Shown: positions 7,672 to 15,764 of the stretch, one piece after another
Numbering within the stretch: position 1 is the stretch's first letter
Layout: every line of letters begins with the position of its first letter
Assembly: GCA_964617665.1 (NCBI GenBank)
Contig: CAZUAH010000108.1
Location: forward strand, 1 to 31,237
Reading direction: 5' to 3'
Length of the DNA: 31,237 nucleotides
DNA from: JADHUC01 sp964617665
GTDB lineage: Bacteria; Planctomycetota; Planctomycetia; Pirellulales; Pirellulaceae
Notes under the pieces: model-generated
Databases searched by the model: none
Told to the model about the DNA's origin: nothing
The model's input: the letters and a program-made list of their open reading frames with translations, nothing else
Position numbers and translations under genes: made by a program

Positions 7672-10022
7672 ACCGCTGCTTAGCTCACGTCCTCTGCGCA
7701 GTGTCCTTGGCCTCGGGGGCCGGGCTGGCCCAAGAAACGGCTGCCATTCTCGAAAGCCACACGTCGACCGCGCCTTCGGTGGGGGACTTCCCTTTCCGCG
7801 TTCCGCCTTTTTCCGTCGAACACCAAGTGCGACTGATTCTCGAAGCCCGAATCGACTCGTCCAGGCTCGCAGGATCGAATCCCTGGATACGTGTTGCTGT
7901 CAACGGCAACTACGTGACGCCCGACGACCTACTGAACAAACGGAACGAATTCAAGCTGCACGGCGGGCTGGACCTCACTTGGTTTAGGAGCAATCGTTGG
8001 CGCGTCCTCTACTCGCCGGACTTCAAAGCGGCGATCGAGCAAACAAACAGCCACTACGCGTGCCCCGACAGCGACCCATACCGATTCGTCTGGGATATCA
8101 CGCGCCACGTTCGTCCGGGCGACGGCAACGTGCTGCGCGTCCATCATCTGCAGGTCTTGGCAAAGCCGAGCACTTTGGTGCTGCAGAATGTCCGAGTCGA
8201 GGTCGGCCGTCCCGTCTCGCCGCCGGAACCGGATCGTGTTGAACCGGCGCCGACCGGTCCACTTCCGACATTCGTGGCCAAAGGCCCGCGGAAGATCCCG
8301 ATCGAAGTTGCATTGAGCCAAACGGGCCTGATCGAGCTGGACGTGTGCGGGCGGCGGTTTCCGGTTACGACGCGGACCAGCCTTCCAGAGGGCAAATGGT
8401 ATGAAACGCGGGAGAATGCGGACGCCACAGTCGTTTCGACCGGCCAATCGGCATCCGCGTCCTGGACGGCCGGAAGCTGCGAAGTGAAGCGAACGGTCAG
8501 CGTCGCAGATGATCACGTCCACGTTGCCGATACGTTCACTAATCGCGGCACGGCGCTGGTCGGCGTTATGGTCGAACATCGACTGGGCTTCGACGCGAAA
8601 CCGATTGAAACGCTCGTTGGTGGTCGCCAAGCGTATGGCGAATCGGCCGGGAGCCGGAACCCGTACCATCCCTCGGTCTTCGCTCGCTGGAATGACATCG
8701 GAGTCGGGTTGGTAGCGGAAGATGATGTTTTCCGCGTACACGTCAAGAGCTTCAGCCAAGTGGATCATTTGGGACTGGCCGATGACATGCTCGGGATAGA
8801 GCCCGATGGCTCGGTCACGTTGGAGTGGAGCGTGTATCCGGCGCCTGGAGGCGATTACTGGGATTTCGTCAACGCGGTTCGACGGAACTGGGGGGCGAAT
8901 TTCCACATCCCGGGACCCTTTGCTTTCAGTTCCCATCTTCCCGGCGGAAAGTCGGCGGAATGGTATGGCGATTGGGTCCGGGGCCGCGGTTTGAATATTG
9001 TCTGCGGCGGGATTGCCAAGTATCCCAACGGAAAGTACGCCCACGGAACAGGCATTCTGCACGCTCCGCGTTGGGTCGCCGCGGAAACCGAATGGACGGG
9101 CGGGATGCTCGCCGCCGCGCCGCACGTCAAAGTGTTGGCTTACTTCCACGCCCAGTGCTGCACCGAGCCCAACGGCGAAACGAAGTATGCCGATTCGCGT
9201 TTGCTCGACGGCAAAGGCGAGCACTTGGGGTATCCCTACCGGTACCGTTTGCCGCTGTATATTCCTACTCGCGAAAACAGCTACGGCCGCGCCCTGTCAG
9301 GCTTTGTGCGCACTTGCCTGGAAGACATCGGCACGTCGGGCCTTTATTGGGACGAGATGTCACACAGCGTATTGTGGTTCGCCCATGACGCGACTTGGGA
9401 CGGCGTGACTGTCACGATCCATCCCAAGACTCACGTTGTCACAGGGAGACGGGCCAGCGTTCCATTGTTGATGCAGCCGTTGAAGGAAGACATTGTCCGC
9501 CACCTGCGCAAGCGCGGAAAATTCTTGATGGCCAACACTCAGCCAGCCACCCGCACGATGCTGCGACACAAAATCGTGCGTTTCGTCGAGACCGGCACGT
9601 ATTCCGCGCTAACGAATACCCACTTCGGCTGCCCAATTGGTCTGGGCAATCACCACGCCGAAGACACCCATGCGGACAGTGCCCGCAACGTTCGCCGCAT
9701 GTTGGAGTACGGAGCCGTCTACTACGGACACTACTACGACCGCGATCCGGCACCGTGGAACTTTACGGAAGTGATGTTCCCAATTACTCCCGTCGAGTTG
9801 CGCGACGGTATGGTGCTTGGCCAAGAGCGCATCCACACGGCGAAATCCGGCCGCTACGGATGGCCTGACGGCAGCGCTGCCGTCGTGTACGTCATCGATG
9901 CGCAAGGGGCTCGCGTCGAGACACCCGATGTGATGGAAGTGACAGCAAACGGCCGGCGGTTGTATGAGATTCGGATCGCCAGCGATCAGTTTGCCATCCT
10001 TGTCAAGCGAAACATTCAGTAA
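7668..10022 (+). CDS. Exported candidate glycosidase, translationally coupled to the LamG protein
   Basis: This 784-residue exported protein has a signal peptide ending near GLA-QE. The N-terminal third (about 40-190) is beta-rich and resembles a carbohydrate-binding or galactose-binding-like fold. A second beta domain follows at about 200-400. From about 420 the pattern becomes strand-helix, with SGLYWDEMS (D562, E563) at the end of a predicted strand, where TIM-barrel glycosidases place catalytic acids. Other marks are the HFGCPIGLGNHHAED segment and a short C-terminal beta domain. I cannot assign a known glycoside hydrolase family. Its ATG lies inside the stop of the upstream gene (ATGA), and no strong Shine-Dalgarno is needed if translation is coupled. 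Its partner also carries a TIM-barrel-like region, so the pair may attack one polysaccharide. Confidence 0.8.
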   Translation: MNRCLAHVLCAVSLASGAGLAQETAAILESHTSTAPSVGDFPFRVPPFSVEHQVRLILEARIDSSRLAGSNPWIRVAVNGNYVTPDDLLNKRNEFKLHGGLDLTWFRSNRWRVLYSPDFKAAIEQTNSHYACPDSDPYRFVWDITRHVRPGDGNVLRVHHLQVLAKPSTLVLQNVRVEVGRPVSPPEPDRVEPAPTGPLPTFVAKGPRKIPIEVALSQTGLIELDVCGRRFPVTTRTSLPEGKWYETRENADATVVSTGQSASASWTAGSCEVKRTVSVADDHVHVADTFTNRGTALVGVMVEHRLGFDAKPIETLVGGRQAYGESAGSRNPYHPSVFARWNDIGVGLVAEDDVFRVHVKSFSQVDHLGLADDMLGIEPDGSVTLEWSVYPAPGGDYWDFVNAVRRNWGANFHIPGPFAFSSHLPGGKSAEWYGDWVRGRGLNIVCGGIAKYPNGKYAHGTGILHAPRWVAAETEWTGGMLAAAPHVKVLAYFHAQCCTEPNGETKYADSRLLDGKGEHLGYPYRYRLPLYIPTRENSYGRALSGFVRTCLEDIGTSGLYWDEMSHSVLWFAHDATWDGVTVTIHPKTHVVTGRRASVPLLMQPLKEDIVRHLRKRGKFLMANTQPATRTMLRHKIVRFVETGTYSALTNTHFGCPIGLGNHHAEDTHADSARNVRRMLEYGAVYYGHYYDRDPAPWNFTEVMFPITPVELRDGMVLGQERIHTAKSGRYGWPDGSAAVVYVIDAQGARVETPDVMEVTANGRRLYEIRIASDQFAILVKRNIQ

Positions 10023-10067
10023 CGCTTGCTTGCGATGCGGAAAGGTGGCTGATCGTCTTGCCAGTTC

Positions 10068-10093
10068 TAACCGTTGCCGTAACGTAACCGTTG
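10068..10093 (+). repeat. Direct repeat TAACCGTTG x2 at a promoter
   Basis: TAACCGTTG occurs at 10068-10076 and again at 10085-10093, 17 nt apart start to start. The second copy overlaps the first bases of the predicted -35 box at 10091. This arrangement would suit a regulator binding beside or over the -35 region, but the repeat is short and could be chance. Confidence 0.35.
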
Positions 10094-10119
10094 AAGTCGC
10101 TTCCGCGCCTGTCTATACT
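10091..10119 (+). promoter_or_regulatory. Sigma-70-type promoter for the HEAT/PQQ gene
   Basis: TTGAAG (10091-10096), a 17-nt spacer and TATACT (10114-10119) form a near-consensus housekeeping promoter. Transcription would begin near 10126 and give a leader of about 125 nt before the ATG at 10252. The spacing and box quality are among the best in the window. The direct repeat TAACCGTTG overlaps its -35 box. Confidence 0.55.
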
Positions 10120-10251
10120 ACTCAATCCGCCTGTTTTGGCTGTGCGCCGGGATGATGCTGGATACGGCTCGTCCGACTGTTGTTCATGCGAAGACGGGAC
10201 AGATTCTCCGTAACGATCCCCCACCCGTGCATCTCTGTCAAGGAGCAACCA

Positions 10252-12102
10252 ATGACCCGCGTCGCAAGACTGCTTGTATTGTTCTCGATCGTAGCGGCAG
10301 GCATGTTCTGCAACTCGCAACTTGCCCGTGCCCAAGCTGATAGTGCTGAGGGTGCGCCAGAATTCTGTGGTAAGCCCCTCGATTATTGGATATCCCAGGC
10401 GACAGCCAAAAGCGGTCCCGCCGACCTTGACGAAACCGTGGCTGCGTTGACGGAGGCGGTGCTTAGCGACAATCCAAACGTGAAGAGGGACGCGGCCGAC
10501 GCTCTGGCCGTTTTGGGGCCAAAGGCGAAGGCGGCCCTGGCGGTGCTCCTTGACCAGTTCGGCCACGAGTTTCCCTGGGTTCGAGTCTCCTGCCAAGCCG
10601 CGGTTGGGTCGATGGGCAAGTTGGCCGTTCCGGCACTCATAAAGACGTTCGAAGACAACACGGGCGGGCCACGGATCCGCGCTTGTTTCGTTCTGGGCGG
10701 CATCGGCCGCGATGCCAAACCAGCAGTGCCTGTGATCCTGCGAATCATGAAAGAAGAATCGCCAGCGATGCAGGATCGTATGGCCGGTGTGCTAAAGCAG
10801 ATTGATCCCGAGAGATTCGATTCGGCGGATTCGATAAAGAAAGCCCAATACGAAGCCACCCAGCACCGGCCGCGGCTCCTCAGGGGGACGGAAGACTGGC
10901 CGCAGTTTCACGGCCTGGGGCTCGACTCGATTTGCCTCGAGGAAGGTTTGCTGCAAACTTGGCCGGAAGGCGGCCCGAAACTGCTTTGGACAAAGGAAGG
11001 TCTAGGCCAAGGATACTCGACGATTTCAATTTCCGACGGCAAGTTCTTCACCATGGGCGACCGCGCCGACGCAAGCGGCACGGAGACCCAGTTTGTTATG
11101 GCCTTCGACCTCAAGAGCCGCAAAGAACTCTGGGCCACGCCCGTTGGCCCGCCGCACTCGGACGGTGGACCGCGATCGACTCCGACGGTCGACGGAGATT
11201 TGCTCTACGCCATCGGTACGGATGGGGCTCTGGTGTGTCTCGAAACGAACACGGGAGCGGTTTGCTGGAAGAAGGACTTTGTCGAGGACTTCGACGGTAA
11301 GTTCATGGCGGTATGGAAGTTCAGCGAGTCGGCTCTCGTCGACGGGGATCGGCTCATTTGCACGCCCGGTGGTCCCGATGCCACGATGGTCGCCCTAAAC
11401 AAGCGCAATGGCGAAGTGATCTGGAAGTGCGCCATGCCTGATATTGGCGAGAAGGGGGCCGACGGAGCGGGGTACTCTTCGCCAGTGGTCGCGGAGATTT
11501 GTGGCGTGCGGCAATATGTCCAAATCCTCGGTCGCGGGGTGATCGGCGTGGAAGCCGCCACCGGCCGATTCCTCTGGGGATACAACCCGATAGCCAGCAC
11601 GGTGGCCAATGTCACCAGACCGGTCGTGCGAGGCGATTATGTATTCGTCACGACCGCCTACAATGTGGGTTCTGCGCTGCTGAAGATCTCGTCCGACGGC
11701 GATGCGTTTCAGGCCGATGAAGTCTACTTTCTCAAAGGGCGAGAATTCCAGAACCACCACGGCGGAGTGATTCTTCTGGGCGACTACATCTACGGCGGCC
11801 ACGGGGCGAATCGCGGAGACCCGGCGTGCGTCGAGTTCGGTACTGGTGAAATCGCGTGGAAAGAACGTGCCCCGGCGCGAGGCTCAGCCGCCGTGTTGTA
11901 CGCCGATGGCCATGTCATCTTCCGCTACGATCGCGGCGAAGTGCTGTTGATCGAGGCATCGCCGGAAGCGATGAAGATCAAGGGCCGCTTCAGGGCCGTC
12001 ATGGACGATGGCCCCGCTTGGCCTCACCCGGTCATCCACCAAGGCAAGCTATACCTACGCCACAGCAACCTGTTGCTGTGTTACGACCTGCGGGAAGCGT
12101 AG
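10252..12102 (+). CDS. Exported HEAT-repeat plus PQQ-like beta-propeller protein
   Basis: This 616-residue protein has a signal peptide ending near ARA-QA. Residues about 45-185 are HEAT-like helical pairs (DALAVLGPKAKAALAVLL, AAVGSMGKLAVPALIKTF, FVLGGIGRDAKPAVPVIL). A PQQ-type propeller begins at EDWPQFHGLGLDS (about 205) and runs to the end, with blades such as TPTVDGDLLYAIGTDGALVCL and YSSPVVAEICGVRQYVQILG. Proteins of this propeller type often do not hold PQQ and act as binding scaffolds, and I see nothing that settles this. ATG 10252 was chosen because AGGAG (10241-10245) lies upstream and the signal peptide starts there. An in-frame start at 10180 has no such support. The gene appears monocistronic with its own promoter at 10091-10119. 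Confidence 0.87.
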   Translation: MTRVARLLVLFSIVAAGMFCNSQLARAQADSAEGAPEFCGKPLDYWISQATAKSGPADLDETVAALTEAVLSDNPNVKRDAADALAVLGPKAKAALAVLLDQFGHEFPWVRVSCQAAVGSMGKLAVPALIKTFEDNTGGPRIRACFVLGGIGRDAKPAVPVILRIMKEESPAMQDRMAGVLKQIDPERFDSADSIKKAQYEATQHRPRLLRGTEDWPQFHGLGLDSICLEEGLLQTWPEGGPKLLWTKEGLGQGYSTISISDGKFFTMGDRADASGTETQFVMAFDLKSRKELWATPVGPPHSDGGPRSTPTVDGDLLYAIGTDGALVCLETNTGAVCWKKDFVEDFDGKFMAVWKFSESALVDGDRLICTPGGPDATMVALNKRNGEVIWKCAMPDIGEKGADGAGYSSPVVAEICGVRQYVQILGRGVIGVEAATGRFLWGYNPIASTVANVTRPVVRGDYVFVTTAYNVGSALLKISSDGDAFQADEVYFLKGREFQNHHGGVILLGDYIYGGHGANRGDPACVEFGTGEIAWKERAPARGSAAVLYADGHVIFRYDRGEVLLIEASPEAMKIKGRFRAVMDDGPAWPHPVIHQGKLYLRHSNLLLCYDLREA

Positions 12103-12190
12103 TCCTAACCGTCGCACATTTCCTCTGCCCAGTTTCGTGACAGAGTTGGGCGCGGAACGCGGAAGTTTCGCACCAAGGAGAGCATTCCAC

Positions 12191-12250
12191 TTGGCAATGC
12201 TCTTGACCGTGTGCGCTCTTCTTGGTCTCCTGAAGTGCTCTGGCTCTTGA
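12191..12250 (+). CDS. Possible 19-codon leader peptide upstream of the cysteine synthase/CysRS fusion
   Basis: A short frame beginning TTG (12191) or ATG (12197) and ending TGA 12248-12250 would encode a hydrophobic peptide, MLLTVCALLGLLKCSGS from the ATG. AAGGAG at 12175-12180 lies 10 nt before the TTG. Two of its codons are Cys (TGC), and it ends 55 nt before a gene for cysteine synthesis and use. A perfect 12-nt palindrome, TCTTGATCAAGA (12245-12256), spans its stop. It could be a regulatory leader, a small lipoprotein-like peptide or chance. The Cys codons are not adjacent, unlike known cysteine attenuators. Confidence 0.2.
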   Translation: MAMLLTVCALLGLLKCSGS

Positions 12251-12305
12251 TCAAGAAGCGACCGACGAGCGCAACAGGTAGTCAGGGGCACCCGAGGATT
12301 CTTTC

Positions 12306-14621
12306 ATGACACCGAACAAAGTGAATAACATCCTCGAATTGGTCGGTAACACGCCACTGATTCGTGTCAGCCGCATGAATCCGGTAGCTGGTGTCGAGTT
12401 GCTGCTGAAGTTGGAGTCGATGAATCCCGGGGGTTCGGTCAAAGATCGTATAGCCCTGAAGATGATCGAAATGGCCGAGGCTTCGGGTGAATTGACTCCG
12501 GGAAAGATCGTGTTGGAGGCGAGCAGCGGCAATACGGCCATTGGCTTGGCAATGGTCTGCGCTGTAAAGGGCTACCAGCTTCTGGTCACCATGAGCGAAT
12601 CCGCGAGTGAGGAACGCAAGAGGATCTTGAGGGCTTACGGTGCCGAAATCCTCCTGACGCCGGGACATCTCAGCACGGATGGGGCGATCGAAGAAGCGTA
12701 TCGTTTAGCGCGAGAAGAGCCGGACAAGTACCTGCTTGCCGACCAGTTCAACAATGACTCCAACTGGCAAGCCCATTACGACGGCACGGGACGGGAGATC
12801 TGGGAAGCGACCGGCGGCAACCTGGATGTGGTCGTGCTAACCATGGGTACAACCGGCACGTTGATGGGCACCACCCGCGTGCTGAAGGAGCTGAATCCTG
12901 CCGTTCGCGTGGTTGGCGTCGAGCCTTTCAAGGGCCATAAGATCCAGGGCCTGAAGAACATGAAGGAGAGTTACGCGCCCGGAATTTTCAAACCGGAAGA
13001 GCCAGGCGCTATCGTACATGTGGATGACGATTCGGCCTTCGAGATGGCCCGACGCCTTGCCAAGGAAGAAGGGATCTTCGTCGGCATGAGTGCCGGCGCG
13101 GCTATGAAAGTGGCCCTGGACGAGGCCGAGGCATTGGGTAACGGCACTGTCGTTGCCCTGCTACCAGATGGAGGCGAGCGTTATCTTTCCACGTCGCTGT
13201 TCGTATCGGAGACTGTGCCCGAGCCACTGCAGTTCCACAACACGCTGAGCGGCAAGGTCGAACAGCTTGAGCCTGTCAGTCCCGGAAAGGTCACCATCTA
13301 TTCCTGTGGTCCCAGCTTGGACGGCCCGCCGGACTTGGGGCTGTGCCGCAGAGTGGTTTTCTCTGACGTGCTCAGACGATATCTGGAATACCGAGGCTAC
13401 GAAGTCAAACACGCCATGAACCTGGGCGACATCGACGATCGAACGGTCAAGGAGTGCCTGAAGACGGGAAGCAAACTGCAGGAGTTCACGACCAAGTGGG
13501 AGAACGTCTTTTTCAGTGATTTGGATGCGCTTCGCGTCGTGCGGGCGCATCACTATCCTCGGGCCAGTGAACATGTAGGCGACATGGTGGAACAGACGCG
13601 CAGTCTACTGGACAAGGGATTGGCTTACGAGAAACTCCGTTCGATCTACTTCCGCATCGGCAGCTATCCGAAATATGGCAGACTATCCAGGATTGAACCG
13701 GAGAACATGCGGAGCGATTCGTCGACTACCTACGACTACTACGAGAAAGAGCACCCCAGGGATTTCGCGCTGTTCAAACGTCCCACGTTGGCCGAATTGA
13801 AAGCCGGGATCTACTGGCAGACACCGTGGGGAAGCGCCAGGCCGGGTTGGCATGTCGAATGTTCGTCGATGGCTGTGCGCTATTTGGGTCAACCCATCGA
13901 CATCCACACGGCCAGCACGGACCTGACCTTTCCGCACGGCGACAACGAGATCGCTATCGCCTGTGGGCTCAACGAAAAGCCGCTGGCCAAGTTCTGGATG
14001 CACTCCGAGGTCGTGATGGCCGAAGGGAAGAAGGTCAGCCGTGCGGCGGGCAACGACCTGACGCTGGAAACCCTCTTGGCACAGGGCTTCGATGGGCCAA
14101 CCGTGCGCTACTGGCTGCTTGCCACCCATTACCGGACAGTGCTGAGATACTCTCCCAGGGAACTGGAAAGCGCCCGTCAGTGTGTGTCTCGGCTGAACGA
14201 GTTCGTTGCGCGCTTGCAGCACATGAAACCGGGCCGGCAGAGCCCCGATCTGGATCAGGCCTTATACGAAGCCCGTACCGGCTGCCAGGAGGCCATGGAT
14301 CACGACCTGAATGCCCCCAAGGCACTGGGAAGAGTGTTCGCGTTCATTCGTCATGCCAACCGGTTCATGAACAATGGAGAATTGGACGCCGACCAGGTGT
14401 CACAAATCCTTGGCTTCATGAGACAGGTGAATCGTATTCTGGATGTCATCGACTTCGACGAGAACATGGGCGACGAGCAGATAGGGCGGCTTGTCGAAAA
14501 GCGTGACAAAGCGCGAAAAGAGAAGGATTTCCAGCGCTCCGACGCAATCCGAGACGAGCTGCAATCCATGGGCGTACACTTGACCGATAGCCCATCGGGC
14601 ACGCGCTGGAAGAAGACTTGA
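12306..14621 (+). CDS. Fusion of cysteine synthase with a cysteinyl-tRNA-synthetase-type module
   Basis: This single 771-residue frame joins two whole enzymes with no linker. Residues 1-305 are a PLP-dependent cysteine synthase: the Schiff-base Lys is K46 in NPGGSVKDR, followed by SSGNTAIGLA, MGTTGTLMG, GMSAGAA and LLPDGGERYLST. From L308 the frame follows CysRS to its C-terminal end, including the DALR-type helical domain. The zinc ligands are conserved (C334, C519, H544, E548). The class I signatures are not: HIGH aligns with DLGL (343-346) and KMSKS with KVSRA (576-580). The fusion could make cysteine and hand it to an activation site, but with both HIGH histidines missing, tRNA charging is doubtful. 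It may be a cysteine ligase, a regulator or an impaired synthetase. No export signal is present, so it acts in the cytosol. Confidence 0.93.
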   Translation: MTPNKVNNILELVGNTPLIRVSRMNPVAGVELLLKLESMNPGGSVKDRIALKMIEMAEASGELTPGKIVLEASSGNTAIGLAMVCAVKGYQLLVTMSESASEERKRILRAYGAEILLTPGHLSTDGAIEEAYRLAREEPDKYLLADQFNNDSNWQAHYDGTGREIWEATGGNLDVVVLTMGTTGTLMGTTRVLKELNPAVRVVGVEPFKGHKIQGLKNMKESYAPGIFKPEEPGAIVHVDDDSAFEMARRLAKEEGIFVGMSAGAAMKVALDEAEALGNGTVVALLPDGGERYLSTSLFVSETVPEPLQFHNTLSGKVEQLEPVSPGKVTIYSCGPSLDGPPDLGLCRRVVFSDVLRRYLEYRGYEVKHAMNLGDIDDRTVKECLKTGSKLQEFTTKWENVFFSDLDALRVVRAHHYPRASEHVGDMVEQTRSLLDKGLAYEKLRSIYFRIGSYPKYGRLSRIEPENMRSDSSTTYDYYEKEHPRDFALFKRPTLAELKAGIYWQTPWGSARPGWHVECSSMAVRYLGQPIDIHTASTDLTFPHGDNEIAIACGLNEKPLAKFWMHSEVVMAEGKKVSRAAGNDLTLETLLAQGFDGPTVRYWLLATHYRTVLRYSPRELESARQCVSRLNEFVARLQHMKPGRQSPDLDQALYEARTGCQEAMDHDLNAPKALGRVFAFIRHANRFMNNGELDADQVSQILGFMRQVNRILDVIDFDENMGDEQIGRLVEKRDKARKEKDFQRSDAIRDELQSMGVHLTDSPSGTRWKKT

Positions 14622-14720
14622 CTCCTCGTGACGCAAACAGCTGCGCGCAATGCCCCGGCGTTGCCTTACGGAAGACAATGACGTATTGACCACAAGTTTG
14701 TCAACATTGGAGACAGAAAC

Positions 14721-15629
14721 ATGGACCGAAGAGATTTCTTGAAAACGAGTGTCAGCGCAACCGCTGCAGCTACATGTTTGGCAACAGGAACGACCTTCGC
14801 GGAAACCAAGGTGAAAAAGATCGGGGCCGATCTGCGAACCAAGATCGCAGTGAACCCCGATTGGTTCAAGGGAACGCATGTCGAGCAAATCGAGCAGATC
14901 GCGGCTTACGGCTTTCCCGCGTTCGAGAGGCTCCGGTGCGGCGGCTGGGAGGACAAAGAGGCCGTCCGGGCCAAATGCAAAGAACTTGGTGTCGAATGCG
15001 GCGCCGTTGGCGGCGGCATGGGCACGATCAACGACTGGGGGCCAAACGATCCGGAGAATCACGGACGGTTCGTGGAATCCGTCAAGCAGGGCATCGCGGA
15101 CGCCAAAGCAATCGGATCGAAGCGCGTGCTGGCACTGAGCGGCGCGGACCGCAAAGGCGTCAGCAAGGAAGAACAGATGGACGCGTTGGCCAAAGCCGGC
15201 AAACTGGTTGCTCCGATGCTGGAAGACGCGGACATGGTGCTGGTCTGGGAAACGCTGAACGTATTGGTGAATCACCCGGGCTACTTCCTTGTCTATTCGG
15301 CCGACGGCTCCGAACTGACGAAGAGGACAGACCATCCGAACGTCAAGTTCTTGTTCGACGTCTACCACCAGCAAATCAGCGAAGGGAACTTGATCAACAA
15401 TATCAACCGATACCGCAACGAGATCGGGCACTATCACTTTGCAGACAATCCGGGTCGACACGAACCGGGTACCGGCGAGATTAACTACAAGAATGTCTTC
15501 AAAGCAATTTACGCGACCGGATTTCGCGATATTGTCGCTTGCGAATTCGGTCCGACAAACTCGCCGAAGAAAAGCGTCGAAAACCTGGAAGCACTCCTCG
15601 AAATCCTGGCCGAATGTGATCGCTGGTAG
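14721..15629 (+). CDS. Tat-leader TIM-barrel isomerase, hydroxypyruvate-isomerase-like
   Basis: This 302-residue protein begins MDRRDFLKTS, a Tat leader, and continues as a sugar-phosphate isomerase/epimerase-type TIM barrel. Its second half matches hydroxypyruvate isomerase closely: LFDVYHQQISEGNLI, HYHFADNPGRHEPGTGEINY and VACEFGP. The two catalytic Glu positions appear kept (E177 in VWETLN, E275 in ACEFGP). Cytosolic hydroxypyruvate isomerases are about 260 residues, and the extra length is the leader. Export suggests that the substrate is a periplasmic sugar or keto-sugar rather than central metabolism. GGAGAC lies at 14709-14714, about 6 nt before the ATG. The next gene (D-lyxose-isomerase-like) follows after 135 nt in the same direction. 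Confidence 0.88.
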   Translation: MDRRDFLKTSVSATAAATCLATGTTFAETKVKKIGADLRTKIAVNPDWFKGTHVEQIEQIAAYGFPAFERLRCGGWEDKEAVRAKCKELGVECGAVGGGMGTINDWGPNDPENHGRFVESVKQGIADAKAIGSKRVLALSGADRKGVSKEEQMDALAKAGKLVAPMLEDADMVLVWETLNVLVNHPGYFLVYSADGSELTKRTDHPNVKFLFDVYHQQISEGNLINNINRYRNEIGHYHFADNPGRHEPGTGEINYKNVFKAIYATGFRDIVACEFGPTNSPKKSVENLEALLEILAECDRW

Positions 15630-15764
15630 CCCGTTCGGCGTGCCACGCCAGGAGCATGCATTTGCCACGACATAGCGGAAACGCGGGCTTGCCCGGCGGG
15701 TGTTCACCGACTACTCTTGAGTTTGCCACAGTTGTATCAACGTACCCAGCAAAGGAGATCGACA

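Noticed and set aside
7929..9224. A 431-codon minus-strand frame opposite the second barrel-like protein
   Set aside because: The plus-strand protein has a signal peptide and coupling with its neighbour; the antisense text has no motif and no ribosome site.
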